The notes under the pieces: model-generated | The model's input: the letters and a program-made list of their open reading frames with translations, nothing else | Database searches by the model: none | Told to the model about the DNA's origin: nothing | Translations under genes and position numbers: made by a program | Part shown: positions 17,789-27,455 of the stretch, piece by piece | Layout of the letters: each line of letters starts with the position of its first letter | Position numbering within the stretch: position 1 is the first letter of the stretch | DNA from: an uncultured Litoreibacter sp. | GTDB lineage: Bacteria; Pseudomonadota; Alphaproteobacteria; Rhodobacterales; Rhodobacteraceae | Assembly (NCBI RefSeq): GCF_947487515.1 | Contig: NZ_CANKWO010000002.1 | Coordinates: forward strand, 124,001 to 188,000 | DNA: 64,000 nucleotides | Reading direction: 5' to 3'

Positions 17789-17802
17789 TCAACTTCAAGT
17801 AT

Positions 17803-18819
17803 TTAGCGGAACGGTGGCGAGTAAATCAAGCCGCCGTCAGTCCATTGAGCGTTCAAACCGCGTGCAAGACCGATTGGTGTCGCAGCGCCGATGTTTTTCT
17901 CAAAGATTTCGCCGTAGTTGCCAGCAACACCCAGTGCCGCTTTGGCCCAACCAGCGTCCAGACCCAGCATGGAGCCCAGTTCGCCTTCGGTGCCGAGCAA
18001 ACGGTTAACTTCTGGGTTTTCTGTGCCAGCAGACAGCTCTTCAAGGTTCACAGAAGTCACACCCAGCTCTTCAGCTGTGATCAGTGCGTTCAATGTCCAA
18101 CGAGCGATGTCAGCCCATTCGTTGTCGCCGTGACGTACCAGCGGGCCGAGTGGCTCTTTGGATACGATTTCAGGCAACAGAACATGTGCTGATGGGTCTT
18201 CGAAGTTTGCACGCTGGGCAGCCAATGCGGATGCGTCAGTTGTGTACACGTCACACGCGCCAGCGATATACTGCTGAACAGCTTCTGCACCAGTTTCGAT
18301 TGGAACTGGCTCATAAGAGATGTTGTTCGAGCGGAAGAAATCCGCAAGGTTCAGCTCTGTTGTTGTACCGGTTTGGATACAAACGGTCGCGCCGTCCAGA
18401 TCTTTAGCCGATGCAACGCCCAGCTCTGTTGGAACCATGAAGCCTTGGCCGTCATAGTAGTTCACGCCAGTGAATTCGAACTTCAGGTCGACGTCACGGG
18501 AGAATGTCCAAGTGGTGTTACGTGCCAGCAGATCGATCTCGCCGGAAGCCAGCGCCGTAAAGCGTGTTTTACCGGTTGTTGGAACGAATTCTACTGCGTT
18601 GCCGTCACCCAGAACAGCAGCTGCAACCGCGCGGCATACAGCCACGTCAAAGCCCTGCCATACGCCGCTTGCGTCTGGCTCAGCGAAACCTGGAACGCCG
18701 GTGGTAACACCGCAGTTCAGCTTGCCGCGTGCTTTTACTTCGTCAAGCGTGGCTGCCGATGCGCCGCCAGCAATGATGCCAGCAACGGTCAGGGCGCCAA
18801 GAAAAACGGATTTTTTCAT
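17803..18819 (-). CDS. bztA: Amino acid ABC transporter substrate-binding protein (AapJ/BztA)
   Basis: A 338-residue periplasmic binding protein. The signal peptide MKKSVFLGALTVAGIIAGGASA ends in an Ala-Ser-Ala site, followed by TLDEVKARGKLNCGVTTGVPGF, typical of the glutamate/aspartate-binding cluster. The track ORF extends 74 codons further upstream into non-coding DNA. I start at MKKSV because of the signal peptide and the GAAGAGG ribosome-binding site just before it. It is the first gene of bztABCD. Confidence 0.95.
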   Translation of the reverse strand: MKKSVFLGALTVAGIIAGGASAATLDEVKARGKLNCGVTTGVPGFAEPDASGVWQGFDVAVCRAVAAAVLGDGNAVEFVPTTGKTRFTALASGEIDLLARNTTWTFSRDVDLKFEFTGVNYYDGQGFMVPTELGVASAKDLDGATVCIQTGTTTELNLADFFRSNNISYEPVPIETGAEAVQQYIAGACDVYTTDASALAAQRANFEDPSAHVLLPEIVSKEPLGPLVRHGDNEWADIARWTLNALITAEELGVTSVNLEELSAGTENPEVNRLLGTEGELGSMLGLDAGWAKAALGVAGNYGEIFEKNIGAATPIGLARGLNAQWTDGGLIYSPPFR

Positions 18820-19063
18820 GTTAACCTCTTCCTGATGGTCCACTCCTTTTGCGGAGTGATTTATTCGGCCGAGTGAAAGGCCGTGAGCGATACTAAGAGA
18901 AACAACTTCCCTTGGTGAGGCTGAATAAGGCCAAATCAACACTAGAACGTCAAGCCAATTTGCCGAATTGACCCACGGTAAGTTTGTGAATTTGATCGAA
19001 AAATCTGCGAAATATTCGAAAAATGATACAATGCCTCGCAATTATTGAGCATTCGTCGCCAAA
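18820..19063 (-). promoter_or_regulatory. bztA promoter and leader region
   Basis: The minus strand has a good -35 box TTGACG (18948-18953); a weak -10 (CCTTAT) follows at 17 nt, so the promoter call is tentative. Two leader hairpins are clear: CACTCC/GGAGTG at 18841-18858 and CGGCC/GGCCG at 18866-18883, both close to the bztA ribosome-binding site. No gene is seen. Confidence 0.4.
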
Positions 19064-19771
19064 TCAGGCACAAAGCACAAAGAATTCATCGGCCCGAATT
19101 AGGTCACGCTTTTTGATCGCTGCCTGAGCTTCGGCTTCGTCATCTCGCCCCCATTGCGCGACCTGCCACTCCTCATCGATTCGGCTCAAATCCCAAGCTT
19201 GCTCGGCCGATAAGCGCCCCCGCGTGACCGCCAACCCCAAGATCAAAGAACCGGTAATCGCCACAAGATCGTGAAACGCAGTCAGTCGAAAGGCATCAAA
19301 TTGCGCAACATGCCCCCGCAACGTCGAAAGGGTCTTCGCCTCTTGCGGTTCATGCATAATACCACTGCGTAGCTGCAACGGTGCCCCAAGATCGGTTGCA
19401 GCCCAGTCAATCAGGGAATCCCACCCCTGCGCTTGTTTGGCGATCAGCCCGTCGGGGCCATCTGCGCGGTAGCACAACAGATCACTGTCTCCATAGGCCG
19501 CCAGCATATCCACCACTTCATCGTGCTGCGCAGACACCTTGTCCAACGCGGCATTTGCTGCGCGCGTCACGGGCATCGTCAACGGGTCGATCTTTTCGGA
19601 TTGCGCATCCCATTCCGCGGCCATTGCCTCTGCCATGGCCTTCGTGGGAACCTGCACCAAAGTTTTTACAGGCGTCCGAACCGAGCGCCCGTCCAAGAGC
19701 ACAGTGTACCCCCCGTCAACAGCCTCAACCGTCGTCGTTTTCCAAAACCGTTTTGCTGCCCAGTCACTCAT
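19064..19771 (-). CDS. ATP12-family F1-ATPase assembly chaperone
   Basis: A 235-residue ATP12 protein. The family start SDWAAKRFWKTTTVEAVDGGYTV and the conserved blocks VPTKAMAEAMAAEWDAQ, MPVTRAANAALD and GDSDLLCYRA are present. In mitochondria and alphaproteobacteria ATP12 helps assemble the F1 alpha subunit. The start at MSDW (19771) overlaps the HAD gene stop as ATGA, which decides it over the track start 15 nt upstream. It is the last gene of the overlapping rarA-to-atp12 run. Confidence 0.9.
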   Translation of the reverse strand: MSDWAAKRFWKTTTVEAVDGGYTVLLDGRSVRTPVKTLVQVPTKAMAEAMAAEWDAQSEKIDPLTMPVTRAANAALDKVSAQHDEVVDMLAAYGDSDLLCYRADGPDGLIAKQAQGWDSLIDWAATDLGAPLQLRSGIMHEPQEAKTLSTLRGHVAQFDAFRLTAFHDLVAITGSLILGLAVTRGRLSAEQAWDLSRIDEEWQVAQWGRDDEAEAQAAIKKRDLIRADEFFVLCA

Positions 19772-20451
19772 GATGGCGTGCTCCAAATCTTATGTAGCGC
19801 GGCGTCCAACTCCGCGTAGGTGTCAATAATCAAGCTCGCCCTTGGCTTCAAAACTTCAGGCGTATGATAGCCCCAGCCAACCCCGATCGAGGCCATTGAC
19901 GCATTTGCCGCCATGTCCATGTCATAGCTGGTGTCGCCGATCATCACCGAATGCGCGGCGTCGACGCCCACGTCATACATGCATTGCTCCAGCATCGACG
20001 GATGTGGCTTCGAAGGGTGATCATCCGCGACCTGAGCAGTAACAAAATATCGTCGCAGATCATGGGCATCCAGCAAGTGGTCCAACCCGCGACGCGACTT
20101 TCCCGTCGCAATCCCTAGCAATATGTTGTCTTGCGCATGCAGGCGCTCAATCGCGTCACGTGCCCCCGCATAAAGCGGGCTGCTATCGGTGCTATCGCGC
20201 AGCTTTCGCGATGTCATGAATGACCGCTTATACCCTTCCACAAGTGCGTCACCGTGTTCGGGGTACAAATTTGGGGCCAATTTTTCGAAAGCCGCATGCA
20301 AGGACAGCCCCACAATGCCCAAGATGTCGGCCCGTGACGGCACCGGCTGTCCAAGTGCCTGAAACGAACTCGCCATAGCGCTGACAATGTCGTCTTGGCT
20401 ATCCACCAACGTCCCGTCGACATCAAAAACAACGAGCTTTAACTCTGCCAT
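19768..20451 (-). CDS. HAD-family phosphatase (phosphoglycolate phosphatase-like)
   Basis: A 227-residue HAD hydrolase. Motif I is FDVDGTLVDS with the nucleophile Asp near residue 9, motif II is in GIATGKS, motif III is the Lys of PSKPHPSM, and motif IV is MIGDTSYDMDMA. The helical cap domain matches the Gph/PGP class. The substrate cannot be fixed from sequence; in this neighbourhood (rluC upstream by a 13-nt overlap, atp12 downstream) it may be a housekeeping repair phosphatase. Confidence 0.85.
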   Translation of the reverse strand: MAELKLVVFDVDGTLVDSQDDIVSAMASSFQALGQPVPSRADILGIVGLSLHAAFEKLAPNLYPEHGDALVEGYKRSFMTSRKLRDSTDSSPLYAGARDAIERLHAQDNILLGIATGKSRRGLDHLLDAHDLRRYFVTAQVADDHPSKPHPSMLEQCMYDVGVDAAHSVMIGDTSYDMDMAANASMASIGVGWGYHTPEVLKPRASLIIDTYAELDAALHKIWSTPS

Positions 20452-21497
20452 TTTTCATCCGCATCAAACGGGTCATTCGGCACATCGTTCTCGGTCCAGC
20501 CAAGGAAGTCCCATGTGCGTTGCATATGCGTCGGCAACTCTGCCTTTATGGTTACCATCTGGCCGGTAACAGGGTGTTCAAACTCCAAAGAGCGCGCGTG
20601 CAGATGCAGCTTCTTGCTGATCTCATCCCCCAGTTGCGACCCCCAGCCGTCGCCCATATTTTCCTGACCGGAGCCTCCGTATTTGCCGTCGCCGACAATC
20701 GGGTGGCCCATCTCCGCCATATGCGCGCGTAGCTGGTGGGTGCGGCCGGTCACCGGCACAAGTGCCATCCAAGAGGCGCGCTGACCAAGGAAACACAGCG
20801 TCGCGTAATCCGTTTGCGCGCGCTTCGCACCCTCTGTCGTCGCCACATCGCGCGGATGGACGCAATGCATCTTTTCGCCCTCGCCGCCTTTGCCATGACC
20901 GCCTGCTTTGACCAAACCGTATTTGATCGTCCCGATCTTTGGGTAAGGCACGCCGGCCACCATTGCCCAGTAAATCTTGCGCGTACCGTGATGGCGGAAG
21001 GCCGCAGTCAACGCCGTGGCCATCGCAGGGGTGCGCGCCAGAACCAAAACGCCCGACGTGTCTTTGTCCAAGCGGTGCACCAGTTTCGGCGTGTCGTGGC
21101 GATCAAAGCTCAAGGCCGCGGCCATGCCATCCACGTGGCGCGTGGTTTTGGAGCCCCCTTGAACCGCCAAGCCCGGCGGCTTGTTCAACGCGATGATATG
21201 GTCGTCCTTATAGATGACGCAGTCGCGGATCATTTTGGCGTCCGCTTTGGAGACATGCGGCATGCGCACTTGCGCTTCCATATCTTCTTGCGTGGGCAAT
21301 GGTGGGATGCGCACCTCTTGACCCGGTCCGACGCGCGTATTGGATTTCACGCGGCCACCGTCAACGCGGATTTCGCCTTTGCGGCACATCTTTTCGATGC
21401 GGCCCTGCGGGACATGTGGGAATTGCTTGCGAAACCAGCGATCCAGCCGTTGCTCTGCTTCGTCGGGGCCAACTTTAAGGGTCTGAACCTTGCTCAT
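20439..21497 (-). CDS. rluC: 23S rRNA pseudouridine synthase, RluC/RluD family
   Basis: A 352-residue enzyme with an N-terminal S4 RNA-binding domain (about 10-80: EQRLDRWFRKQFPHVPQGRIEKMCRKGE) and a pseudouridine synthase domain with the catalytic Asp in HRLDKDTSGVLVLAR (about 142-156). The ending MVTIKAELPTHM is typical. RluC modifies 23S rRNA positions 955, 2504 and 2580; the exact target here is inferred. It overlaps crcB by 4 nt and the HAD gene by 13 nt. Confidence 0.9.
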   Translation of the reverse strand: MSKVQTLKVGPDEAEQRLDRWFRKQFPHVPQGRIEKMCRKGEIRVDGGRVKSNTRVGPGQEVRIPPLPTQEDMEAQVRMPHVSKADAKMIRDCVIYKDDHIIALNKPPGLAVQGGSKTTRHVDGMAAALSFDRHDTPKLVHRLDKDTSGVLVLARTPAMATALTAAFRHHGTRKIYWAMVAGVPYPKIGTIKYGLVKAGGHGKGGEGEKMHCVHPRDVATTEGAKRAQTDYATLCFLGQRASWMALVPVTGRTHQLRAHMAEMGHPIVGDGKYGGSGQENMGDGWGSQLGDEISKKLHLHARSLEFEHPVTGQMVTIKAELPTHMQRTWDFLGWTENDVPNDPFDADEKWQS

Positions 21498-21871
21498 GCG
21501 AATAGTCCTCTGGCGATCATCACGCCTGCGATCAGTCCGGCTATGGACAGAATGACGGAAGCCAGCACATATAGACCGGCGGCACCGGTCTGGCCACGCT
21601 CAAATAAAGTAAATGCCTCAAGGGAAAAGGCGGAAAACGTTGTGAACCCCCCGAGCACACCCGTCATGATGAACGGGCTGAGATGGGTGTTGGACGTCTT
21701 GGCAGCGATGACCACGAACAGCCCCATAAGAAAGCTGCCAAAAATGTTCACTGACATGATGGCCAGCGGGAACCCCGAGCCGGTCAGCTTGAGGACGCCA
21801 ACACCTGCGAGAAACCGAAGCGCGGCCCCGATGGCCCCACCAAGGGCAACTTGAAGAGTGGTATAAAACAT
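21494..21871 (-). CDS. crcB: Fluoride channel CrcB (Fluc)
   Basis: A 125-residue small membrane protein with four hydrophobic helices and the family motifs GGAIGAALRF, NIFGSFLMG and TGVLGGFTTFSAFSLEA, the last carrying the phenylalanine box. It exports fluoride as a dual-topology dimer. It is embedded in an operon, 31 nt after rarA and overlapping rluC, and no fluoride riboswitch consensus is visible in the short gap, so expression is probably constitutive. Confidence 0.93.
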   Translation of the reverse strand: MFYTTLQVALGGAIGAALRFLAGVGVLKLTGSGFPLAIMSVNIFGSFLMGLFVVIAAKTSNTHLSPFIMTGVLGGFTTFSAFSLEAFTLFERGQTGAAGLYVLASVILSIAGLIAGVMIARGLFA

Positions 21872-21902
21872 GGGCGTTCTGTGTGCCTTGCTTGGGCCAG
21901 AG

Positions 21903-23207
21903 TCAAGTTTCGCGTTTTGCCCGCAACTTCGAAAAATAATCCAAGCGGCGTTTCAGCTCTCGCTCAAAGCCCCGTTCAACAGGAAGGTAGTAAACCCCAC
22001 GCTTCATGGTTTCGGGAAAATAGTTCTGCCCCGAAAACCCGTCCTCTGCGTCATGGTCATAGGCGTATCCGTCCCCATATCCTTGATCTTTCATCAAAGA
22101 CGTCGGGGCGTTCAAAATATGCTTGGGCGGGGGCTCGGATCCGGTTTTCTTGGCGGCGTTCATCGCTGCTTTATAGGCCACATAACCGGCATTCGACTTT
22201 GGCGCCAACGCCAGATAGGTCACGGCCTGTGCCAATGCCAATTCCCCTTCCGGTGAGCCAAGGCGCTCGTAGGTTTCCCACGCATCGAGGCAAACGCGAT
22301 GGGCATGGGTGTCCGCCAAGCCAATGTCTTCCACGGCCATACGTGTGATCCGCCGTGCCAGATACCGCGGGTCTTCCCCCCCTGTCAGCATTCGCGCGTA
22401 CCAATAAAGCGCCGCATCAGGGTCTGACCCACGCACCGATTTATGCAACGCCGAGATCAGGTTGTAATGACTGTCGCCCGACTTGTCGTATTGCGCTGCC
22501 CGACGCATCAGGCGTTTACCCAAACCTTCGGTATCCAGATTTTCGTCAATTTTCCATGCGCTCACCTGCTCAATCAGGTTCAGCAACGCCCGCCCGTCAC
22601 CGTCCGCCATTTCCAGCAGCGCCGCACGCGCGGGTCCATCAAGCGGAAGGGGTTTGTTGACGTTCTTTTCCGCGCGTTGGGCCAACCGCTCCAGATCAGC
22701 AAGTGACAGGCGCGTCAGCACCAAGACCTGAGCACGAGAGAGCACAGCGGCGTTCAACTCAAACGACGGGTTTTCAGTTGTGGCCCCCACCAACAAAATG
22801 GTGCCATCTTCCATATAGGGCAAAAACCCGTCTTGTTGCGCCTTGTTGAAACGGTGAATTTCGTCAACGAACAACAATGTCCCCTGCCCGTTCTGGCGGC
22901 GGATTTTGGCGGCTTCAAAGACTTTCTTGAGGTCCGGCACACCGGTAAATATCGCGCTGATTTGCACGAAATGCAGATCGGTTTCATCCGCCAGAAGTCG
23001 CGCAATCGTCGTCTTGCCTACACCGGGAGGCCCCCAAAAGATCAAAGACGACAATGCGTCCGAGGCCAGCATCACCCCCAAGGGGCTGTCGGGCCCAAGA
23101 ACTTGTTCTTGACCAATCACCTCCCTCAAAGTTGTCGGCCTCAAGCGATCCGCAAGAGGTTGCATCTTGGACGGCGTCTTCGCGCCTGTATCAAACAGAT
23201 CCGCCAT
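21903..23207 (-). CDS. rarA: Replication-associated recombination protein A (MgsA/RarA)
   Basis: A 434-residue AAA+ ATPase acting at stalled replication forks. The N-terminal PLADRLRPTTLREVIGQEQ is characteristic, Walker A is GPPGVGKTT, Walker B lies in LLFVDEIHRFNKAQQD, and sensor 1 in VGATTENPSF. The C-terminal oligomerisation domain (SALHKSVRGSDPDAALYW) is complete. Its start overlaps the stop of the upstream protease gene by one base (TAATG). Confidence 0.95.
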   Translation of the reverse strand: MADLFDTGAKTPSKMQPLADRLRPTTLREVIGQEQVLGPDSPLGVMLASDALSSLIFWGPPGVGKTTIARLLADETDLHFVQISAIFTGVPDLKKVFEAAKIRRQNGQGTLLFVDEIHRFNKAQQDGFLPYMEDGTILLVGATTENPSFELNAAVLSRAQVLVLTRLSLADLERLAQRAEKNVNKPLPLDGPARAALLEMADGDGRALLNLIEQVSAWKIDENLDTEGLGKRLMRRAAQYDKSGDSHYNLISALHKSVRGSDPDAALYWYARMLTGGEDPRYLARRITRMAVEDIGLADTHAHRVCLDAWETYERLGSPEGELALAQAVTYLALAPKSNAGYVAYKAAMNAAKKTGSEPPPKHILNAPTSLMKDQGYGDGYAYDHDAEDGFSGQNYFPETMKRGVYYLPVERGFERELKRRLDYFSKLRAKRET

Positions 23208-24589
23208 TAAAGACGGAACCGGTAGGAAAACCGTTGCCCGCCGCGTAGCCCGTCAATCTGCCAACGGCGACTGCGTTCCTTTGCGGCGGTTTCCACATCC
23301 GAGGTACTGACGATTTCTTGTCCGTTGATGGCGCTCAGCACATCGCCCACACGCAGCCCGACACGGCTCAAGGCCCTGCCCACCTGCGTCACCACGACAC
23401 CTTCGGACGCAGCTGTCGGGAGCTTCAACTCCGATTGCACGGCCGGATTTATGTTTGCGACCCCAAGCCCCTGCAAGGTGCCTTCGGTCACAAGAATTGC
23501 TTCACGCGCGGGGGTGTCGGGGGCCTCGATAAGCGCAACCTTTGCGACTTTGGTTTCGCCTTCCGACAGGAATTCCACAGATATGTCTTCGCCAACTGGT
23601 CGCACGGACATCCGAAACAACATCTCGGCGGGCGTGTTTACCGGCTGACTGTCAACGGACAGCACGATGTCCCCTGGCTTCAATCCGGCAACCGCAAACG
23701 GGCTCACGGGATGAAGCGAGGAAATCACAACCCCCTCAGGCACGCTTAGTCCAAACCCTTCGGCAAGCGAGAAATCTACCGCCTGCCCGAAAATGCCCGC
23801 CCAAGCTTGCGTAAAGCGATCATTGCCAGCGCGCGCCTGTTCTACATATCGCGCGACCAAATTGGCGGGGATCGCGAAGCCAACACCGTTGGACCCTCCG
23901 GATCGGGTCAAAATAGAGGTATTCACCCCGATCAACTGCCCTTGCACATCTATCAGCGCACCACCGGAGTTTCCGGGGTTAATCGCCGCATCAGTTTGCA
24001 AATAGTAACCGCGCGCGTTGCCGGTGGCCGTGCCAGAGCGCGCCAAGCCTGAAATGATGCCCGAGGTTACAGTCTGCCCGATCCCAAACGGGTTGCCGAT
24101 GGCCAGCGCCAATTCGCCCACCTCGACACTGTCACTGTCGCGAAAATTCAAGTGTGGCAGTGGTGTGTCTGCATTGATCTTCAAGATCGCCAAATCGCTA
24201 TCTTGATCTGCCAGTAACACCTCTGCTTTAAACTCGCGGCGGTCCGTTAGAACTACGCGAATTTCAGTGGCCATGCCGACAACATGGTAATTCGACACAA
24301 CGATGCCGTCATCAGACAGGATTACACCAGACCCGAGGGAGTTCTGCACGCGTGGGCGTGTCGTGCCAAAACCGCGGAACATGTCCTCGAACATCGGGTT
24401 TCCACGAAACGGGCTTTCGGACTGCTGAACGACGCGATTAGCAAAAATGTTCACGACTGCGGGAGCCGCTTCTTTAACCAGCGGCACGAAGCTAAGGCTG
24501 ATCTCTGCTTGGCTTTCCGGTGTCTTGACCTCGGAAAAGGCGGGAAAGGAAACAGCGAGACTTAGAAGGACGGGTAAAAGCAATCGCAT
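23207..24589 (-). CDS. Periplasmic Do/HtrA-like serine protease
   Basis: A 460-residue DegP/DegQ relative. The signal peptide MRLLLPVLLSLAVSFPAFS is followed by a trypsin-like domain with the catalytic triad in SNYHVVG (His), DSDLAI (Asp) and NPGNSGGAL (Ser), then PDZ1 (about 260-350) and PDZ2 (about 365-450). It degrades or protects misfolded periplasmic proteins. It is the first gene of the run that leads through rarA to atp12. Confidence 0.93.
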   Translation of the reverse strand: MRLLLPVLLSLAVSFPAFSEVKTPESQAEISLSFVPLVKEAAPAVVNIFANRVVQQSESPFRGNPMFEDMFRGFGTTRPRVQNSLGSGVILSDDGIVVSNYHVVGMATEIRVVLTDRREFKAEVLLADQDSDLAILKINADTPLPHLNFRDSDSVEVGELALAIGNPFGIGQTVTSGIISGLARSGTATGNARGYYLQTDAAINPGNSGGALIDVQGQLIGVNTSILTRSGGSNGVGFAIPANLVARYVEQARAGNDRFTQAWAGIFGQAVDFSLAEGFGLSVPEGVVISSLHPVSPFAVAGLKPGDIVLSVDSQPVNTPAEMLFRMSVRPVGEDISVEFLSEGETKVAKVALIEAPDTPAREAILVTEGTLQGLGVANINPAVQSELKLPTAASEGVVVTQVGRALSRVGLRVGDVLSAINGQEIVSTSDVETAAKERSRRWQIDGLRGGQRFSYRFRL

Positions 24590-24656
24590 GGAAAACCCCT
24601 ATTTGTGCGTCCCATAGATATGCAGTCCCCGACGCGGGAATTCAATGCGTGCTTGG

Positions 24657-25226
24657 TTACAGATCACCCTCATAGGCAAGGCGACGGCGGCGACGTTCGG
24701 CTAGGATTTCCAGACGAGGGTACCAGTTGTAACGCTTGTCCTCCAAGGTTTTGCTCCAGAACAACGTGCCGCCATGACGCCATGGGTCCAACACGATGGC
24801 GTCATACATCGTGTCCCCTTTCGCAGAAATCAGCGCAGTGCTGTGGGAAATCAGGATCGGATTAAGTCCATTGGCGATGGCGCGGTGCACTTCCAGTGTT
24901 TTGAAGTTTTGCTTATTCAACTCGGCTTGCAGGTCTTCTGCCCAATGCCAACATAGGCCGCGTTCTTTCTCGCCCCTGTTGACCTTGCGATTGTGGGCCA
25001 GTGGCGCGTCTTCAATGCCGTATTGCGCGGCCAAGGCGACGGGGTACTCGTAAGCGATGCGGGCCGCGCGGGCGGCCTCAGCGGGATCAACGTGATCGCC
25101 AAGCGCAACAATGCTCCGGGCCAAGGCTTTGATTTGCACGTCGGTAGGCGTCTCGATTGGCCGATTACTGCAACCAGCCAAGGCCAAGGCCATCACTGAC
25201 GTACCAAGGAATGTTCTTCTTAAAAT
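24657..25226 (-). CDS. Putative lipoprotein of unknown function, possible ATT start
   Basis: The track begins at a GTG (25196), but that cuts into a lipoprotein signal. In frame upstream the sequence reads ILRRTFLGTSVMALALAGC: two arginines, a hydrophobic stretch and an LAGC lipobox. The only plausible start upstream of these residues is ATT at 25224-25226, with AGG eight bases before it and an in-frame TAG just above, giving 189 residues. The mature part contains GLCWHWAEDLQ and DPWRHGGTLFWSK. I do not recognise its function. The annotation depends on whether the ATT start is real; otherwise the product would be a truncated 179-residue form. Confidence 0.65.
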   Translation of the reverse strand: MLRRTFLGTSVMALALAGCSNRPIETPTDVQIKALARSIVALGDHVDPAEAARAARIAYEYPVALAAQYGIEDAPLAHNRKVNRGEKERGLCWHWAEDLQAELNKQNFKTLEVHRAIANGLNPILISHSTALISAKGDTMYDAIVLDPWRHGGTLFWSKTLEDKRYNWYPRLEILAERRRRRLAYEGDL

Positions 25227-25308
25227 GACACTTACCTATCCGCTGTATGTTTGCGCAAAAACTAGTGCGCAGAACTTCCCTTGTCGAGCGGATGACCAAA
25301 AAGTGAAA

Positions 25309-25332
25309 AGCCCCGCCGGTAAGGGCGGGGCT
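25309..25332 (-). terminator. Intrinsic terminator after rplQ
   Basis: AGCCCCGCC and GGCGGGGCT form a 9-bp stem, followed on the minus strand by CTTTTCACTTTTT. It lies about 30 nt after the rplQ stop and closes the alpha operon. Confidence 0.85.
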
Positions 25333-25360
25333 GTCCAAAATGCCTCTGATTAGGGGCGAA

Positions 25361-25777
25361 TTATGCGGAAGCTTCTTCTGCTTCTAGGCGGGCTTTGTCA
25401 GCGGCACCCTTCGCGGAGACGTCGCGGTCGACGAACTCGATGATTGCCATTGGCGCCATGTCGCCATAGCGGAAGCCAGCTTTCAGAACACGAACGTAAC
25501 CGCCTTGGCGGTCTTTGTAGCGTGGGCCCAAAACGTCAAACAGCTTGGCGACGTCTTTGTCTTGAACCAGCTTGCTTGCGGCCTGACGGCGGGCGTGCAG
25601 ATCGCCACGTTTCGCCAAAGTGATCAGCTTTTCGATGATCGGGCGAAGCTCTTTGGCTTTCGGCAGTGTTGTTTTGATTTGCTCGTGCTCGATGAGCGAG
25701 CCACACATGTTGATGAACAGCGCTTTGCGGTGCTCGTGTGTACGGTTTAGGCGGCGGTAGCCTCGTGCGTGACGCAT
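25361..25777 (-). CDS. rplQ: 50S ribosomal protein L17
   Basis: A 138-residue protein starting [20 protein letters not shown], the L17 signature, with an [26 protein letters not shown] core. L17 sits near the tunnel exit of the large subunit. It is the last gene of the alpha operon, 138 nt after rpoA, with a terminator behind it. Confidence 0.97.
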   Translation of the reverse strand: MRHARGYRRLNRTHEHRKALFINMCGSLIEHEQIKTTLPKAKELRPIIEKLITLAKRGDLHARRQAASKLVQDKDVAKLFDVLGPRYKDRQGGYVRVLKAGFRYGDMAPMAIIEFVDRDVSAKGAADKARLEAEEASA

Positions 25778-25915
25778 TTGGTCGTTCCTTCTATCTATAC
25801 TTTGTACGGGTCACCGATGCGTGTCGATGCCTCTGTTGGGGCGGGATTGCCCATATGTTCCCGGTCATTGCGCCGGAATTGGTAGGGTCCGCCGATATGG
25901 CGAACCCTGAAACTT

Positions 25916-26932
25916 TTAGAACGCGTCTTCGAATTTCTTGGCAAGATCTTCGATGTTCTCTGGTGGCCAATCCACGATGTCCATCCCGAGGTGCAAGCCC
26001 ATGCCAGACAGCACTTCTTTGATCTCGTTGAGGGACTTGCGGCCGAAGTTCGGAGTGCGGAGCATCTCGGCTTCGGTCTTTTGGATCAGGTCGCCAATGT
26101 AGACGATGTTGTCGTTCTTCAGGCAGTTTGCCGAACGCACAGACAGTTCCAGCTCGTCCACTTTCTTCAGCAGAAGTGGGTTGAACTCAAGCTCGTCTTC
26201 GTCGTCCTGCGCACGGGCGGACTCTGGCTCGTCGAAGTTGACGAAGATGCCCAGCTGGTCCTGAAGAATGCGCGCTGCGTAAGCAACTGCATCGTCAGGC
26301 GTCAGGGAGCCGTCAGTTTCGACTTTCATAGTCAGCTTGTCATAGTCCAGCACTTGACCTTCACGGGTCGGCTGCACGTCATAAGACACTTTCTTAACAG
26401 GCGAGAAAATTGCGTCGATCGGGATCAAGCCGATAGGCGCGTCCTCAGGCTTGTTCTTCTCAGCAGAGACATAGCCTTTGCCCGTGTTGACCGTCAGCTC
26501 CATGAACAGCTCAGCGCCGTCATCGAGGTGGCAGATCACGTGGTCACGGTTCAAAATCTCGATACCTGCGGAATCAGAGATGTCACCAGCGGTTACAACT
26601 GCTGGGCCTTTCGCGGAAACTGACAGGCGCTTAGGCCCTTCAACTTCCATGCGGATGGCCACGCCCTTAAGGTTCAAAATCACGTCGGTGACGTCTTCGC
26701 GCACACCAGCAATTGAAGAAAACTCGTGCAGAACGTTGTCGATTTGTACGGACGTAATAGCCGCACCTTGCAACGAGCTCATCAAAACGCGACGAAGGGC
26801 GTTGCCCATAGTCAGACCGAAACCACGCTCCAGCGGCTCAGCAATAACAGTTGCTTTGCGCGCAGGGTCGTTGCCCGGCTTTACGTCCAATTGGGTTGGC
26901 TTAATCAGCTCTTGCCAGTTCTTGTGGATCAT
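25916..26932 (-). CDS. rpoA: RNA polymerase alpha subunit
   Basis: A 338-residue protein. The N-terminal domain (about 1-230) includes [19 protein letters not shown] for dimerisation and assembly; the C-terminal domain (about 250-325) includes the helix-hairpin-helix [14 protein letters not shown] that contacts DNA and regulators. I start at [12 protein letters not shown], the usual alphaproteobacterial start, five codons inside the track ORF. Confidence 0.98.
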   Translation of the reverse strand: MIHKNWQELIKPTQLDVKPGNDPARKATVIAEPLERGFGLTMGNALRRVLMSSLQGAAITSVQIDNVLHEFSSIAGVREDVTDVILNLKGVAIRMEVEGPKRLSVSAKGPAVVTAGDISDSAGIEILNRDHVICHLDDGAELFMELTVNTGKGYVSAEKNKPEDAPIGLIPIDAIFSPVKKVSYDVQPTREGQVLDYDKLTMKVETDGSLTPDDAVAYAARILQDQLGIFVNFDEPESARAQDDEDELEFNPLLLKKVDELELSVRSANCLKNDNIVYIGDLIQKTEAEMLRTPNFGRKSLNEIKEVLSGMGLHLGMDIVDWPPENIEDLAKKFEDAF

Positions 26933-27051
26933 AGGTGTCGCCTCCATGCTCGGTCCGGATCATGTCCAATATCAGGACCACTCGAGGTTAAAATGACAAA
27001 CACGGACCCCGCCTAAAATACAGACGGGGACCGCGCGATAGAATACGTAGC

Positions 27052-27441
27052 TTAGACGCGGCGACGCTTTGGTGGGCGGCAGCCGTTGTGGGCCATTGGC
27101 GTCACGTCACGGATGGACGAGATTTGGAAGCCAGCAGCAGCCAGCGCACGCAGCGCGGACTCACGACCAGAGCCTGGGCCCTGAACTTCGACTTCCAGCG
27201 TTTTAACGCCGTGTTCCTGAGCCTTGCGGCCTGCGTCTTCGGCAGCCATCTGAGCGGCGTAAGGTGTCGATTTACGCGACCCTTTGAAGCCCATGGTGCC
27301 TGCGGAGGACCAAGAGATTGCGTTGCCCTGAACGTCAGAGATCAGGATCTTTGTGTTGTTGAACGAGGAGTTAACGTGCGCAACGCCAGCGGCGATATTC
27401 TTGCGGACCTTTTTCTTCGTACGTACTTTTTCACGTGCCAT
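27052..27441 (-). CDS. rpsK: 30S ribosomal protein S11
   Basis: A 129-residue S11 protein with [15 protein letters not shown], a [21 protein letters not shown] core and a [18 protein letters not shown] end. It forms part of the small-subunit platform. It lies 14 nt after rpsM and about 120 nt before the rpoA start in the alpha operon. Confidence 0.97.
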   Translation of the reverse strand: MAREKVRTKKKVRKNIAAGVAHVNSSFNNTKILISDVQGNAISWSSAGTMGFKGSRKSTPYAAQMAAEDAGRKAQEHGVKTLEVEVQGPGSGRESALRALAAAGFQISSIRDVTPMAHNGCRPPKRRRV

Positions 27442-27455
27442 GGATCAGATCTCCC

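Noticed and set aside
21872-21902. Fluoride riboswitch before crcB
   Set aside because: Only 31 nt separate rarA and crcB, too short for the riboswitch, and its consensus is not seen.
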